Source: RGIG3009 sp045595845 (lineage in GTDB: Bacteria; Bacillota; Clostridia; Oscillospirales; Acutalibacteraceae). From it: DNA of 35,632 bases. The DNA is taken from NCBI GenBank assembly GCA_045595845.1, contig JAZOBF010000041.1, positions 1 to 35,632 on the forward strand, read 5' to 3'. The notes below the pieces were generated by a model. It saw nothing but the letters and a program-made list of their open reading frames with translations. It was not told the origin of the DNA and ran no database searches. Both the position numbers and the translations under genes were made by a program. Numbering within the stretch: the stretch's first letter is position 1; each line of letters starts with the position of its first letter. Shown in pieces: positions 7,267 to 16,031 of the stretch.

Positions 7267-8430
7267 TTATTCATCTTGTTTGACATTCTGCTGGACGGCG
7301 ATTTGATCCATCGTCTGCATCTTGGTATCGGCGTTGCCGCCCGCGGCAATCTCGGTCACCTGTACATGCGCTTCGGTAATCTCTTCCCCATAAGGGTTAA
7401 AATAGGTGTTCAACACCTCAATCAACTGCTGACGATGCACGCTGTAATAGGAAACGCCTTCCAGTTTTGCCGCCTCACCGGGAATAATCATGGCGGTAAC
7501 CTTATCCGCAGAAATCTGTCTCCACGCGCTTAGAATCTCCAACATCTGATCGTTGGTCGTGCGGGTACGAAGCGGCGTTGAGCCCTTCATAAGCGGTATG
7601 AGCGAATCTTCCGTGAGCTGTTGCTCATCCTGCAGACACAACCGTTGGAACAGCGCAAAAAACACGCGGCGCTGCCGTTCAATGCGTTTGAGGTCGGCGT
7701 CGACCGTGTCACCGCCCATCGTGATATAGGCAAGTGCGCCAGCACCATCCAGCGTTTTTACACCGGCGCTGAATTTAATTTCACCGAGCGTGACTGCCGC
7801 ATCCAACTTCACATCCAACCCGCCCAGCAAATCTACCAATTTAACGAACGACTCGCGGGGAATCATAAAATATCCGTCCACGGGCAACGCGTACTGCTCA
7901 TTGAAAATGGAAAGCAGGTTATACGACGCCGAACCGACTTTTTGCGACACGGTATGTCCCTGCTCCTCGCATTCCGCGATCTGCGCTTTGTACAGCCGTT
8001 TTCCTTCAAAGTCACACCAATCGAGCGGTGCGGGATTTCCCCAAACATTCCCCGCCTTCTTTTCAATCCACAGTTCACTGTCACCGAGATAAGTCGCTTG
8101 CGGGATCTCCAAAACATTCAGCGTCTTTTTCTTTTTATCGTGGCAAAGCAAAAAGAGCGACGAAGTCGGGGAGGTTTCTTCCTCGCCGAGCAAACCCACC
8201 ACATAGTATGCCACTTTCTTTTGCAGGGATACCGGTGTGGTATCGTAGGTATTCACATCGGATTCCGAACCATCCTTGCGCGCGGAATTCTTGACCGCGT
8301 TCACCAATACAATGCCGAAAATAACCAACAACACACAGCAAACCGCCACGGTAACCGCCAAAAGGCGCTTGCCGCGAAGAGTGACTCTGCGCTTTTTACC
8401 GCTTGTTTTCTTGCGTCTGTCCTTCGCCAT
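7267..8430 (-). CDS. Divergent LytR-CpsA-Psr (LCP) family protein
   Basis: This membrane-anchored protein of 387 residues has a Lys/Arg-rich cytoplasmic tail followed by one transmembrane segment (LLAVTVAVCCVLLVIFGIVL); the remainder is expected outside the cell. LCP enzymes transfer lipid-linked glycopolymers to peptidoglycan. LCP-like elements are ISADKVTAMIIPG, VKLVDLLGGLDV and DADLKRIERQRRVF, the last corresponding to the conserved D..R..RQ motif. The strand that normally reads IPRDT reads IPQAT here, and the preceding R.D..M motif reads TSSLF, so key catalytic positions look altered. ATG 8430 is the only sensible start and gives a 35-nt overlap with nadD-yqeK. It may be a degenerate or non-transferase LCP relative. 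Confidence 0.75.
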   Translation of the reverse strand: MAKDRRKKTSGKKRRVTLRGKRLLAVTVAVCCVLLVIFGIVLVNAVKNSARKDGSESDVNTYDTTPVSLQKKVAYYVVGLLGEEETSPTSSLFLLCHDKKKKTLNVLEIPQATYLGDSELWIEKKAGNVWGNPAPLDWCDFEGKRLYKAQIAECEEQGHTVSQKVGSASYNLLSIFNEQYALPVDGYFMIPRESFVKLVDLLGGLDVKLDAAVTLGEIKFSAGVKTLDGAGALAYITMGGDTVDADLKRIERQRRVFFALFQRLCLQDEQQLTEDSLIPLMKGSTPLRTRTTNDQMLEILSAWRQISADKVTAMIIPGEAAKLEGVSYYSVHRQQLIEVLNTYFNPYGEEITEAHVQVTEIAAGGNADTKMQTMDQIAVQQNVKQDE

Positions 8431-9610
8431 TCGTATCGCCTGTCCTTTCTTGATAACACGCAAGGGTATCCGGATGTACCGGACGACCTTGTGCGTTGAG
8501 ATCGTCAATGGTATACGCGAGCGCATACCGCATCGCCGCATTGAGATCGCACTCCGTCAACTCCCGCATCACACCAATATCGGGATAGTCGCGGTCATCA
8601 GAGGTAAAATCAGCCAAATACAACACGACCTCAAGTAATGACATATTCGCTCTTGCGGTGGTATGATACCGCACGGCATTGAGGATATCTTCATCGGTAA
8701 TGCCGAGAATATGCTGTATAAATACCGCCCCGGCGCGGGCATGCCACAGTTTGGGGGCTTTTTGTTCCACAGCGTCTAACAGTATATCAAAATCTTTAAA
8801 AATTTGCAACTGGGAATCGCCGTCGGTATCCTTTAAAATATCGTGCAATAATCCCGCAATCCGTGCCTTTTCGGGATCGGCACCGTATTTTTTTGCCAAA
8901 TACTCCGCGCGTGAAGCCACCGCCAGGGAATGTTCAAAACGGCGGGGTGTCAACCGTCCGCGAATAATCTCAATATATTGGTCCTCTTTGCTGAGCGGCA
9001 CGCGCTTGTCCGTATATAATCCGTGTGCCGCAATATACGAGGCGACTTGGGGCGGCACCTCATTCGTAAGCGACGCCCCGCTTTGCAATTGCTCGCGGAT
9101 TTCGGTAGAAGACCATACGGGCAAGGTAAACTCCGCCACCGCACACCGCGCTCCCTGCTCTTCCAGCTCAGCGGCATACGCGCGCAATTCAGCGGCGTTG
9201 ACGGCATCGCGCGGTGCCGCGCACAGAGTTGCCATGCGCGCAATATCCGCAAACCGATACCATGTCCCCACCGTCAAAAACATATCGGCTCCCATCAGCA
9301 AATACAATTCCCCGTCGGGATATTGCTGTTTGAGTTGCTCCAAGGTGAAAACGGTAAAACTCGCACCACGGCGGTTGATTTCGAAATCCGATACCGCCAA
9401 TTCCGCATACGGCGCGCACGCCAAACGGCACATTTCAAGCCGATCGACGGCAGGGGCCATATCACTTTTAAGCTTGTGCGGCGGTTGAAAAGTCGGCATA
9501 AAAATTACTTGTTCCAACCTAAGCTGTGCCGCAAAGCGACGGGCAAGTTCAATATGCCCGTTATGAATCGGGTCAAATGTTCCGCCGAACAGCGCAATAC
9601 GCTTGTGCAT
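8396..9610 (-). CDS. NadD-YqeK fusion: NaMN adenylyltransferase plus HD-domain hydrolase
   Basis: This protein of about 404 residues joins two enzymes that are usually encoded separately. Residues 1 to about 200 are NadD, which makes deamido-NAD from nicotinate mononucleotide and ATP. Its nucleotidyltransferase motif is FGGTFDPIHNGH, and PVWSSTEIREQL is the C-terminal ISSTxIR-like motif. Residues from about 215 onward are a YqeK HD-domain protein, with FEHSLAVASRA, then IAGLLHDILKD and the later YHTTA. YqeK relatives hydrolyse Ap4A symmetrically. Bacillus encodes the two as adjacent genes, so the fusion fits this context. ATG 9610 is preferred; GTG 9616 overlaps the yhbY stop. The last 35 nt overlap the LCP gene. 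Confidence 0.93.
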   Translation of the reverse strand: MHKRIALFGGTFDPIHNGHIELARRFAAQLRLEQVIFMPTFQPPHKLKSDMAPAVDRLEMCRLACAPYAELAVSDFEINRRGASFTVFTLEQLKQQYPDGELYLLMGADMFLTVGTWYRFADIARMATLCAAPRDAVNAAELRAYAAELEEQGARCAVAEFTLPVWSSTEIREQLQSGASLTNEVPPQVASYIAAHGLYTDKRVPLSKEDQYIEIIRGRLTPRRFEHSLAVASRAEYLAKKYGADPEKARIAGLLHDILKDTDGDSQLQIFKDFDILLDAVEQKAPKLWHARAGAVFIQHILGITDEDILNAVRYHTTARANMSLLEVVLYLADFTSDDRDYPDIGVMRELTECDLNAAMRYALAYTIDDLNAQGRPVHPDTLACYQERTGDTNGEGQTQENKR

Positions 9611-9612
9611 GC

Positions 9613-9915
9613 TCACTTTTTCCTTTCTTTGGGTAACACAATCTTCGGTTCTTTCTCATTCGCACGATACAGCACGAACACACGGCCGATTACTTGCACT
9701 ACCTCGGCACCCACCGAAGCGGCAATCTCCTCCGCCGCTTCGCGTGCGGTTTCGGGTGCCGTTTCCAGCACCTTTCCTTTGATAAGTTCGCGAGCCGTCA
9801 GCGCGTCATCCGCTTGCTTGCAAACCGTATCCACAACCCCGCCTTTACCGACATGCACAATGGCTTCGAGCGGGTTTGCAAGTGAGCGCAGATACGCGCG
9901 TTGTTTACTGGTCAT
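9613..9915 (-). CDS. yhbY: YhbY family CRM-domain RNA-binding protein
   Basis: This 100-residue protein contains a single CRM (YhbY) domain and associates with pre-50S ribosomal particles in known members. The opening TSKQRAYLRSLANPL, the GKGG loop (VGKGGVV) and the strand VVQVIGRVFVLYR are family hallmarks. The basic C-terminus KERKK is also common. It overlaps the XTP/dITP pyrophosphatase gene by 4 nt (ATGA) and is followed immediately by nadD-yqeK, matching the yhbY-nadD order of other Firmicutes. Confidence 0.95.
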   Translation of the reverse strand: MTSKQRAYLRSLANPLEAIVHVGKGGVVDTVCKQADDALTARELIKGKVLETAPETAREAAEEIAASVGAEVVQVIGRVFVLYRANEKEPKIVLPKERKK

Positions 9916-10508
9916 AGTCCCAATTCTCCCTTTAATTTATCCCGAAATATCCGCAATGCTTTCCCGCGGTGACTGATAGCATCTTTCTCCTCGGCGCTGA
10001 TTTCGGCAACGGTTTTGTCACCCACCAAAAATAACGGATCGTATCCAAACCCGCCGCTCCCGCGTTCCGCGGCGGCAATGACGCCGTGCATCTCACCTTC
10101 AGCCGTGATAGGAGCATGTCCGTCGGGGAACACGCAACAAATGGCACAGGCATAATGTGCGGTGCGCTTTTCGTGCGGTACGCCCTCAAGTTCCGACAAC
10201 AGCAACCGATTGCGCCCTTTGTCATCAAGTCCGTCTCCACCGTAGCGTGCAGAATAAACACCGGGAGCACCATTCAGCGCATCGACCACGATGCCCGAAT
10301 CGTCCGCTATCGCGGGAAGCCCCGTAACCTCGCACGCCGACGCGGCTTTTAAATACGCATTTTCCGCAAATGTCGTGCCGGTCTCGTCCACCTCAGGCAA
10401 TTCGATGCCGAGGTCACGGTCGGTCACCGCCTCAATGCCGAGCGGCTCCAAAATACGGGACATTTCAATAATTTTATCCTTATTATGAGTTGCCATAATA
10501 CAGCGCAT
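9912..10508 (-). CDS. XTP/dITP pyrophosphatase (RdgB/HAM1)
   Basis: This 198-residue house-cleaning enzyme hydrolyses non-canonical purine nucleotides such as dITP and XTP to monophosphates. The opening MATHNKDKIIEMSRIL corresponds to the conserved ATxNxxK motif. SGIVVDALNGAPGVYSARYGG, GGFGYDPLF and ISHRGKAL are the other conserved segments. ATG 10508 is chosen because it lies 4 nt after the ftsY stop and follows GGGGGAT. The longer frame back to 10586 would overlap ftsY by 74 nt. An in-frame ATG four codons later (10496) is also possible. It overlaps yhbY by 4 nt. Confidence 0.95.
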   Translation of the reverse strand: MRCIMATHNKDKIIEMSRILEPLGIEAVTDRDLGIELPEVDETGTTFAENAYLKAASACEVTGLPAIADDSGIVVDALNGAPGVYSARYGGDGLDDKGRNRLLLSELEGVPHEKRTAHYACAICCVFPDGHAPITAEGEMHGVIAAAERGSGGFGYDPLFLVGDKTVAEISAEEKDAISHRGKALRIFRDKLKGELGL

Positions 10509-10512
10509 ACAC

Positions 10513-11421
10513 TTATCCCCCAAACAAGCCATCGGTAAAGGCTTTGGCATCAAAAGGCTGAAGATCGTCAATGCCCTCGCCGACACCGATAAATTTCACC
10601 GGTATCTTCAGCTCCTCGCGAATGGTAAGCACCACTCCGCCGCGCGCCGTGCCGTCGAGTTTTGTCAATACAATTCCCGTAATACCGGCGGCCTCACGAA
10701 ACTCTTTGGCTTGGTTGACCGCATTTTGGCCGGTGGTGGCATCCAACACCAGCAACACCTCGCACGAAGTATCGGGCAATTCCCGATCAATCACGCGGCG
10801 AATCTTGCCGAGTTCGTCCATCAGATTTTTCTTGTTATGCAAACGGCCTGCCGTATCGCAAATCACAATGTCCGCACCGCGCGCCTTGGCGGCGGAAATC
10901 GTATCAAACACCACCGCCGCAGGATCGGCGTTCTGGGAATGTTTCACAATCTCCACCCCCGCGCGCTCGGCCCAAATATCCAGTTGTTCGATCGCGGCGG
11001 CACGGAAGGTATCGGCGGCGCCCAAGATAACCTGCTTGCCCTGTGCTTTCAACTGTGCCGCCAATTTCCCGATAGAGGTCGTTTTGCCGACACCGTTGAC
11101 ACCAATCACCAATACCACCGCGGGCTTACCGTCCAACAACAGTCGGGACTCGCCCTCGATCATATTTTGCACGAGTTCTTTTAACAAAGCGCAAATGCGC
11201 ACGGGGTCCGTCACCCCCAGTTCCTTGACGCGGGCGCGCAGCTGCTCGCACAATGCTGCCGCCGTCGCCGCTCCGACATCTCCCGTAATGAGAATTTCTT
11301 CCAACTCCTCAAACAAGTCTTCATCAATGCGGGTAAAAGACTGCAACATACTGTTCACGGTTCCCATCAGAGAATCGCGCGTTTTGCGGAGTCCTTCACC
11401 AATCTTATTGAATAAACCCAT
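10513..11421 (-). CDS. ftsY: Signal recognition particle receptor FtsY
   Basis: This 302-residue SRP GTPase receives ribosome-nascent chain complexes from Ffh at the membrane. An N-domain (about 1-90) precedes the G-domain. The P-loop is GVNGVGKT at residues 107-114. ADTFRAAAIEQL, CDTAGRLHNKKNLMDEL, LTKLDGTARGG and the closing GVGEGIDDLQPFD are SRP-GTPase motifs. The long acidic A-domain of E. coli FtsY is absent, as is usual in Firmicutes. It starts 15 nt after smc with AAAGGG upstream. The smc-ftsY pairing is widely conserved in Firmicutes. Confidence 0.98.
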   Translation of the reverse strand: MGLFNKIGEGLRKTRDSLMGTVNSMLQSFTRIDEDLFEELEEILITGDVGAATAAALCEQLRARVKELGVTDPVRICALLKELVQNMIEGESRLLLDGKPAVVLVIGVNGVGKTTSIGKLAAQLKAQGKQVILGAADTFRAAAIEQLDIWAERAGVEIVKHSQNADPAAVVFDTISAAKARGADIVICDTAGRLHNKKNLMDELGKIRRVIDRELPDTSCEVLLVLDATTGQNAVNQAKEFREAAGITGIVLTKLDGTARGGVVLTIREELKIPVKFIGVGEGIDDLQPFDAKAFTDGLFGG

Positions 11422-11436
11422 AACCGATACCCTTTC

Positions 11437-14400
11437 TTATTGTGCGTTACCTGTGATACCGAGTTTGGCCTCCACCTCGCTGGCACGCAGCTCGAGCAGT
11501 TTGGAAATGCCTTGCTCCTGCATGGTAACACCGTACAGCACATCCGCTTCTTCCATGGTGCCGCGGCGATGCGTAATCACGATAAACTGTGTCTTGTCGC
11601 ACATACGGCGCAAATATTGCGCATAGCGATCAACATTGACATCGTCAAGTGCCGCCTCGACCTCGTCCAACACGCAGAACGGGGACGGCGTCACTTTTAA
11701 AATAGCAAACAACAAGGCGGTAGCTACGAGCGACTTTTCGCCGCCGGACAGCGCATCCATGTTGAGAATAACCTTTCCGGGCGGTTGCGCGTGCATTTCA
11801 ATACCCGAATGCAAAATATCCTGCGGATCGGTCAGCACCAGTTCCGCTTTACCGCCACCGAACAGATCACTGAACACCGTGCCGAAATGCGCGTTGATTT
11901 GATGGAACCGCTCAATGAACATGTCGCGCATACGCACGGTCAACTCGTCAATAAGCTTGAGCAGTTCCTCGCGTGAGACTTCAACATCGTTCACCTGTGC
12001 GCTGAGGAACTCATACCGCTCGCTGACTTCCTTGTATTCTTCCACCGCATCGACATTGACACTGCCGAGAGCGCGAATCTTATTTTTGAGTTCCGTCAGG
12101 CGGCGGGTAGCTTCTGCCATATCCTCAATCGGTTGTGCACCGGCCTCCGCTTCGCTGAGTGTCAGTTCATATTCTTCGTACAGACGGCTGACAATATCCT
12201 CGGTTTCCTTTTGCGCCGCGGCACATTTTTCTTCCAGGCGCGTCATATCGCGGCCGACGCGTTCGCGCTCGTCCGCCTTGTCGCGGCTGAGTTGACGCAA
12301 GGCGGTTTGTTGGGCCTCACCCTGCATGCGTTGTTCGGACAAAGACCCCACGCTTGCAACCGCCTCTTTGGCTTGTGCCCGCAGTTGTTCGGCGCGCTCG
12401 ACCAACAGCACGGCCTGTGCTTCCAGTTGTTCGTTCTGACGGATAAATTCCGCAATCTGCTCTTCCATTGACTGCGTAGCACCGCTTTGGTCCGCTTGCC
12501 GCGTCTGTAACTCGACAATGGCTTCCTCAATGCCCTCAATTTCCTTGCGGAACGCCACAACCGCCAATTTCTGATCGCCGATACGATTGGATAACGCTTC
12601 GCGTTCTTCCGTCAACTTCTGACGACCGCCGTCTAAGGAACTCAGTTCCTCTTCGACCGCCGCTTTCTTGGCTTCCACCGCCGCGCTCTCATCGGTCGCC
12701 TCGCTCATTGCCGCACGGCAAGCTTCGGCACGGGCGCTGAGTTCTTCAATCTCGCGGGTGCACTCGTCTACCGCGTTCGCGCAAGCGGTCTTCCACTCAT
12801 TCAAACGGGTGCACTCACCCTCCAAGCGAATTTTATCTTCCTGCGCAGTAGACAGTTCGCCTTGCGTACCGAGCACCTCTGCCTGTGACGCGGCGGCATC
12901 CTGTTGCAGATTTTTCTGGGTAATGTCTGCCTGCGCAACTTTGTCTTTGAGTTTTTTAAGCTCGCCTTGCAAGCGTTCAATCTCACTGCGGCGGGAAAGC
13001 AGTCCCGCTCCCTTGACATGGGAACCGCCCGTGAGCGAACCGCCCGCATTAACCACTTGTCCGTCCAATGTTACCACACGGAAGCGGTACTTGAATTTCC
13101 GTGCAATCGCAACGGCATAATCCAAATCCTCGACAACCGCCACATGACCGAGCAGGTAGCGTGCAATCTGTTCATATTCCGCATCCACCTCAACCAAAGA
13201 CGAGGCAAGACCGACAAAGCCCGCTTCATCGTCGAGTGACGGCTCATTAAGCAAAGTCCCTTTAATTGACTGAATGGGCAAGAATGTCGCACGGCCCCCC
13301 TTGGTATCCCGTAAGTACGCAATACCGCGTTTTCCATCTTCTTCGCGGTCGCACACGATATGTTGTGCGGCGGCACCCAGTGCCGTTTCCACGGCAAGCG
13401 CGTATTTTGCCTGTGCGTGAACAAGACGGGAAATCGGCCCGCGAATACCCCGCAGTTCACCGCGCTCCGCCTGTTTGACAACCGTCTTAACACTGTGCGA
13501 GAAGCCCTCTAAACTTCTCTCCATTTCTTCCAACAAACGGATACGGCGTTCTTTTTCCTCAACATCAAGATGTAAGCGATCCGTCTCCTGCTTAGCGGTT
13601 TCGAGTTTGGCAAGGCGCGCATTGTACCGCATCTCATAGCCGCGTAAGGCGTTTTGCAGTTCCTCAATTTTGTCAGAGAGAACTTTTAGGTCCGTCTCAC
13701 ACGCCTCTAACTCGCGGCGCGCCTCATCGCGTTGTTCGGTGCGCTGTGCCAGCGCCGCCGTCACCTGCGACACGCGCAGGGTAATTTCTGACAGCGAAGA
13801 TTCATTCGTCACCGTCTTAACGCGAATATCCGACAACTGTGCCGCAAAATCCGCCGCCGTACGGCTCAGCTCTTCCATCTTATCGGAGACTTCCTCGTTG
13901 CTGCGCAAGAGCGCTTCCAACTGCTCTGTCAATTCCATGCGCAACTGCTCGGCATCAACAATTTCCTGTTCTTTGGCGGCAATCTCCTCGCGACGCTGTG
14001 CAATGGTTTCTTCTATCCGTTTATTTCCTTGCTCCGCTTGCTCGATATCGCCGCGGATACGCGCAATATTTTCCTCGTTATGGCTGATATCGTTGCGCAC
14101 CAGATTGGCATTCCCCTCGCAACGCACGGCCTCTTCTTCCAGTTGTCCCGATTCGGTACGCAGACGCTCCATTTCGGCAGACAACGAACGCCCCGCCTCA
14201 GCGAGTGCCTCCAATTGATTTTCGGCATCTTCAATCGCATTACCCGTCGCCTCGTACTGTGTGCGGGCAAGCTCCAACTTGGCATCCATCTCGCGCAAAA
14301 TCTCGCGGGAATTCGCCATGGTGTTCAGCCATACGCCAATCTCGAGTTCCTTTTTTTCGGACGCATAGGTTAAATATTTTTTTGCCTTTTCCGACTGAAT

Positions 14401-15018
14401 TTTGAGCGGCCCCACGCGTTCTTCCAATTCCTTAAGAATATCGCGCAGGCGCAGCAAATTCTCCTCTGCGGATTTCAAACGACGCTCCGCCTCGTTTTTG
14501 CGATAACGGTACTTGGCAATACCCGCCGCTTCTTCAAAAATCTCGCGCCTCTCGTCGGATTTTGACGATACAATTGCATCAATCTTACCCTGTCCCACCA
14601 TCGAATACCCATCGCGACCGAGACCGGTATCCATAAACAACAATTGAATGTCTTTGAGCCGAACCGTCGCGTTGTTGAGCAAATACTCACTCTCACCCGA
14701 CCGATAATACCGACGGGTGACCTTGACATCATCGGAATCAAAGTCCAAGATGCGCTGGGTGTTATCGATAATGAGCGACACCTCCGCAAAGCCCGTTGCT
14801 TTGCGTTTGGATGTGCCGTTGAAAATCACATCTTCCATTTTGGAGCCGCGCAGCGTCTTGCTGGACTGTTCACCCAGCACCCAACGCACCGCGTCACTGA
14901 TATTGGATTTGCCGCTTCCGTTTGGACCGACAACCGCCGTAATACCGGAGCCGAATTGCAGAACCGTCTTGTCGGGGAACGATTTAAATCCTTGTATTTC
15001 CAACGCTTTCAGGATCAT
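11437..15018 (-). CDS. smc: Chromosome segregation ATPase SMC
   Basis: This 1193-residue SMC protein is the ATPase of the SMC-ScpAB condensin, which extrudes DNA loops during chromosome organisation. The Walker A motif GPNGSGKS is at residues 31-38. Long heptad-rich coiled coils flank a hinge at roughly residues 520-665, with glycine-rich GGSLTGGSHVKG. The C-terminal head carries the signature LSGGEKSLVATALLFA and Walker B VLDEVEAALDD. The length is normal. It overlaps the preceding radical SAM gene by 4 nt (ATGA) and precedes ftsY. scpA and scpB are not in the window. Confidence 0.99.
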   Translation of the reverse strand: MILKALEIQGFKSFPDKTVLQFGSGITAVVGPNGSGKSNISDAVRWVLGEQSSKTLRGSKMEDVIFNGTSKRKATGFAEVSLIIDNTQRILDFDSDDVKVTRRYYRSGESEYLLNNATVRLKDIQLLFMDTGLGRDGYSMVGQGKIDAIVSSKSDERREIFEEAAGIAKYRYRKNEAERRLKSAEENLLRLRDILKELEERVGPLKIQSEKAKKYLTYASEKKELEIGVWLNTMANSREILREMDAKLELARTQYEATGNAIEDAENQLEALAEAGRSLSAEMERLRTESGQLEEEAVRCEGNANLVRNDISHNEENIARIRGDIEQAEQGNKRIEETIAQRREEIAAKEQEIVDAEQLRMELTEQLEALLRSNEEVSDKMEELSRTAADFAAQLSDIRVKTVTNESSLSEITLRVSQVTAALAQRTEQRDEARRELEACETDLKVLSDKIEELQNALRGYEMRYNARLAKLETAKQETDRLHLDVEEKERRIRLLEEMERSLEGFSHSVKTVVKQAERGELRGIRGPISRLVHAQAKYALAVETALGAAAQHIVCDREEDGKRGIAYLRDTKGGRATFLPIQSIKGTLLNEPSLDDEAGFVGLASSLVEVDAEYEQIARYLLGHVAVVEDLDYAVAIARKFKYRFRVVTLDGQVVNAGGSLTGGSHVKGAGLLSRRSEIERLQGELKKLKDKVAQADITQKNLQQDAAASQAEVLGTQGELSTAQEDKIRLEGECTRLNEWKTACANAVDECTREIEELSARAEACRAAMSEATDESAAVEAKKAAVEEELSSLDGGRQKLTEEREALSNRIGDQKLAVVAFRKEIEGIEEAIVELQTRQADQSGATQSMEEQIAEFIRQNEQLEAQAVLLVERAEQLRAQAKEAVASVGSLSEQRMQGEAQQTALRQLSRDKADERERVGRDMTRLEEKCAAAQKETEDIVSRLYEEYELTLSEAEAGAQPIEDMAEATRRLTELKNKIRALGSVNVDAVEEYKEVSERYEFLSAQVNDVEVSREELLKLIDELTVRMRDMFIERFHQINAHFGTVFSDLFGGGKAELVLTDPQDILHSGIEMHAQPPGKVILNMDALSGGEKSLVATALLFAILKVTPSPFCVLDEVEAALDDVNVDRYAQYLRRMCDKTQFIVITHRRGTMEEADVLYGVTMQEQGISKLLELRASEVEAKLGITGNAQ

Positions 15019-16031
15019 GTTGTGACTTCCCTTCGTTTGATATCGCCGTATGCCACCTCACTGTCAGCAACGACCTTTACCCTGTAACCATCATTCATAA
15101 AAGCGGTCAGATTTTCCCGCCTGTGTCCCACCATACGGGACACGCATGCGGGGTTTACCGCTAACACTATCGGTTGTTTTTCGGAATTTTTCACGATTTT
15201 TTCCGCTTTTTTTCGAAAAATACGGCTTTCACAAAGCTCGCGGAATGCAGGATGTAACGGCCCCGCGATACAATGCCGCATCATGTCCTCTTCCGCGTGC
15301 AGTCCTACCCGAATGACGGGAATCCCCCGCTCTTCCTCAAAAAATGTAAGCAACCGGACACAAAGTGCCACCGCCTGTTCCAAGGTTTGCGGTACATAAG
15401 TACCGGCGCGATACTGCTCGGCAAGGGGTGAACCTTCAATCACCAAAGTGGGATAAATCCGCACCTCATCCGGCTGTAACGCCGCCAATTTCTGCGCGGT
15501 TTTAACAGCCCCCTCATCGGTATCCCCCGGCAACCCCGTCATCATTTGCAAACCGAGCGATAAACCTGCCTCGCGAATGAGGCCCGCCGCCTGTTCCACC
15601 TGTTTTGCGGTATGTCCCCGCCGACAAGCAGTGAGCACCGTATCGTCCATGCTTTGCGCGCCGAGTTCCACCGTCGTCACGCCGTACGCTTTGAGAAACT
15701 CCAGCACCTCACGGTCAATCGCATCAGGACGGGTGGATACCCGAATCCCAAAAAGTGCCCCACTTCGCACATACGGTGCGGCCGCCTCCAACAACACGGC
15801 CGTATCCTTGCGCGGAATTGCCGTAAAACTGCCGCCGAAAAATGCCAGCTGCACCTGTGCACCCGTCGGAAGTGTGCGGCACGCCGTTTCGCACGCCTGT
15901 TTCACCTCGTCCGCCGACGGAAACCTTGTTTCTCCCGCGATATGTCGCTGATTACAAAACGTGCACTGCCGCGGACAACCCGCGTGCGGTACAAAAACGG
16001 CAACATTCGCGTGGCGGCTCGGCTTAATCAT
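15015..16031 (-). CDS. ELP3-like radical SAM protein
   Basis: This 338-residue protein is a radical SAM enzyme. The iron-sulfur ligands are Cys19, Cys23 and Cys26 (CPRQCTFC). The SAM-binding FFGGSFT segment, RVSTRPDAI, VTTVELGAQSMDD and GLQMMTGLPGDT follow, which is the pattern of the Elp3/YhcC-like branch. There is no C-terminal acetyltransferase domain, so it is not a full Elp3 tRNA-modifying enzyme. The reaction is unknown. It sits between rnc and smc, a position I associate with this family in Clostridia. It overlaps rnc by 8 nt (ATGATTAA) and smc by 4 nt. Confidence 0.87.
   Translation of the reverse strand: MIKPSRHANVAVFVPHAGCPRQCTFCNQRHIAGETRFPSADEVKQACETACRTLPTGAQVQLAFFGGSFTAIPRKDTAVLLEAAAPYVRSGALFGIRVSTRPDAIDREVLEFLKAYGVTTVELGAQSMDDTVLTACRRGHTAKQVEQAAGLIREAGLSLGLQMMTGLPGDTDEGAVKTAQKLAALQPDEVRIYPTLVIEGSPLAEQYRAGTYVPQTLEQAVALCVRLLTFFEEERGIPVIRVGLHAEEDMMRHCIAGPLHPAFRELCESRIFRKKAEKIVKNSEKQPIVLAVNPACVSRMVGHRRENLTAFMNDGYRVKVVADSEVAYGDIKRREVTT

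Noticed and set aside
4359..7300. T-box leader controlling leuS
   Set aside because: leuS is coupled to rsfS by a 4-nt overlap, so there is no untranslated leader in which a T-box could lie.
10571..11626. A 351-codon open frame on the plus strand
   Set aside because: It is antisense to ftsY and the end of smc, is serine-rich in the way shadow frames are, and has no family resemblance.
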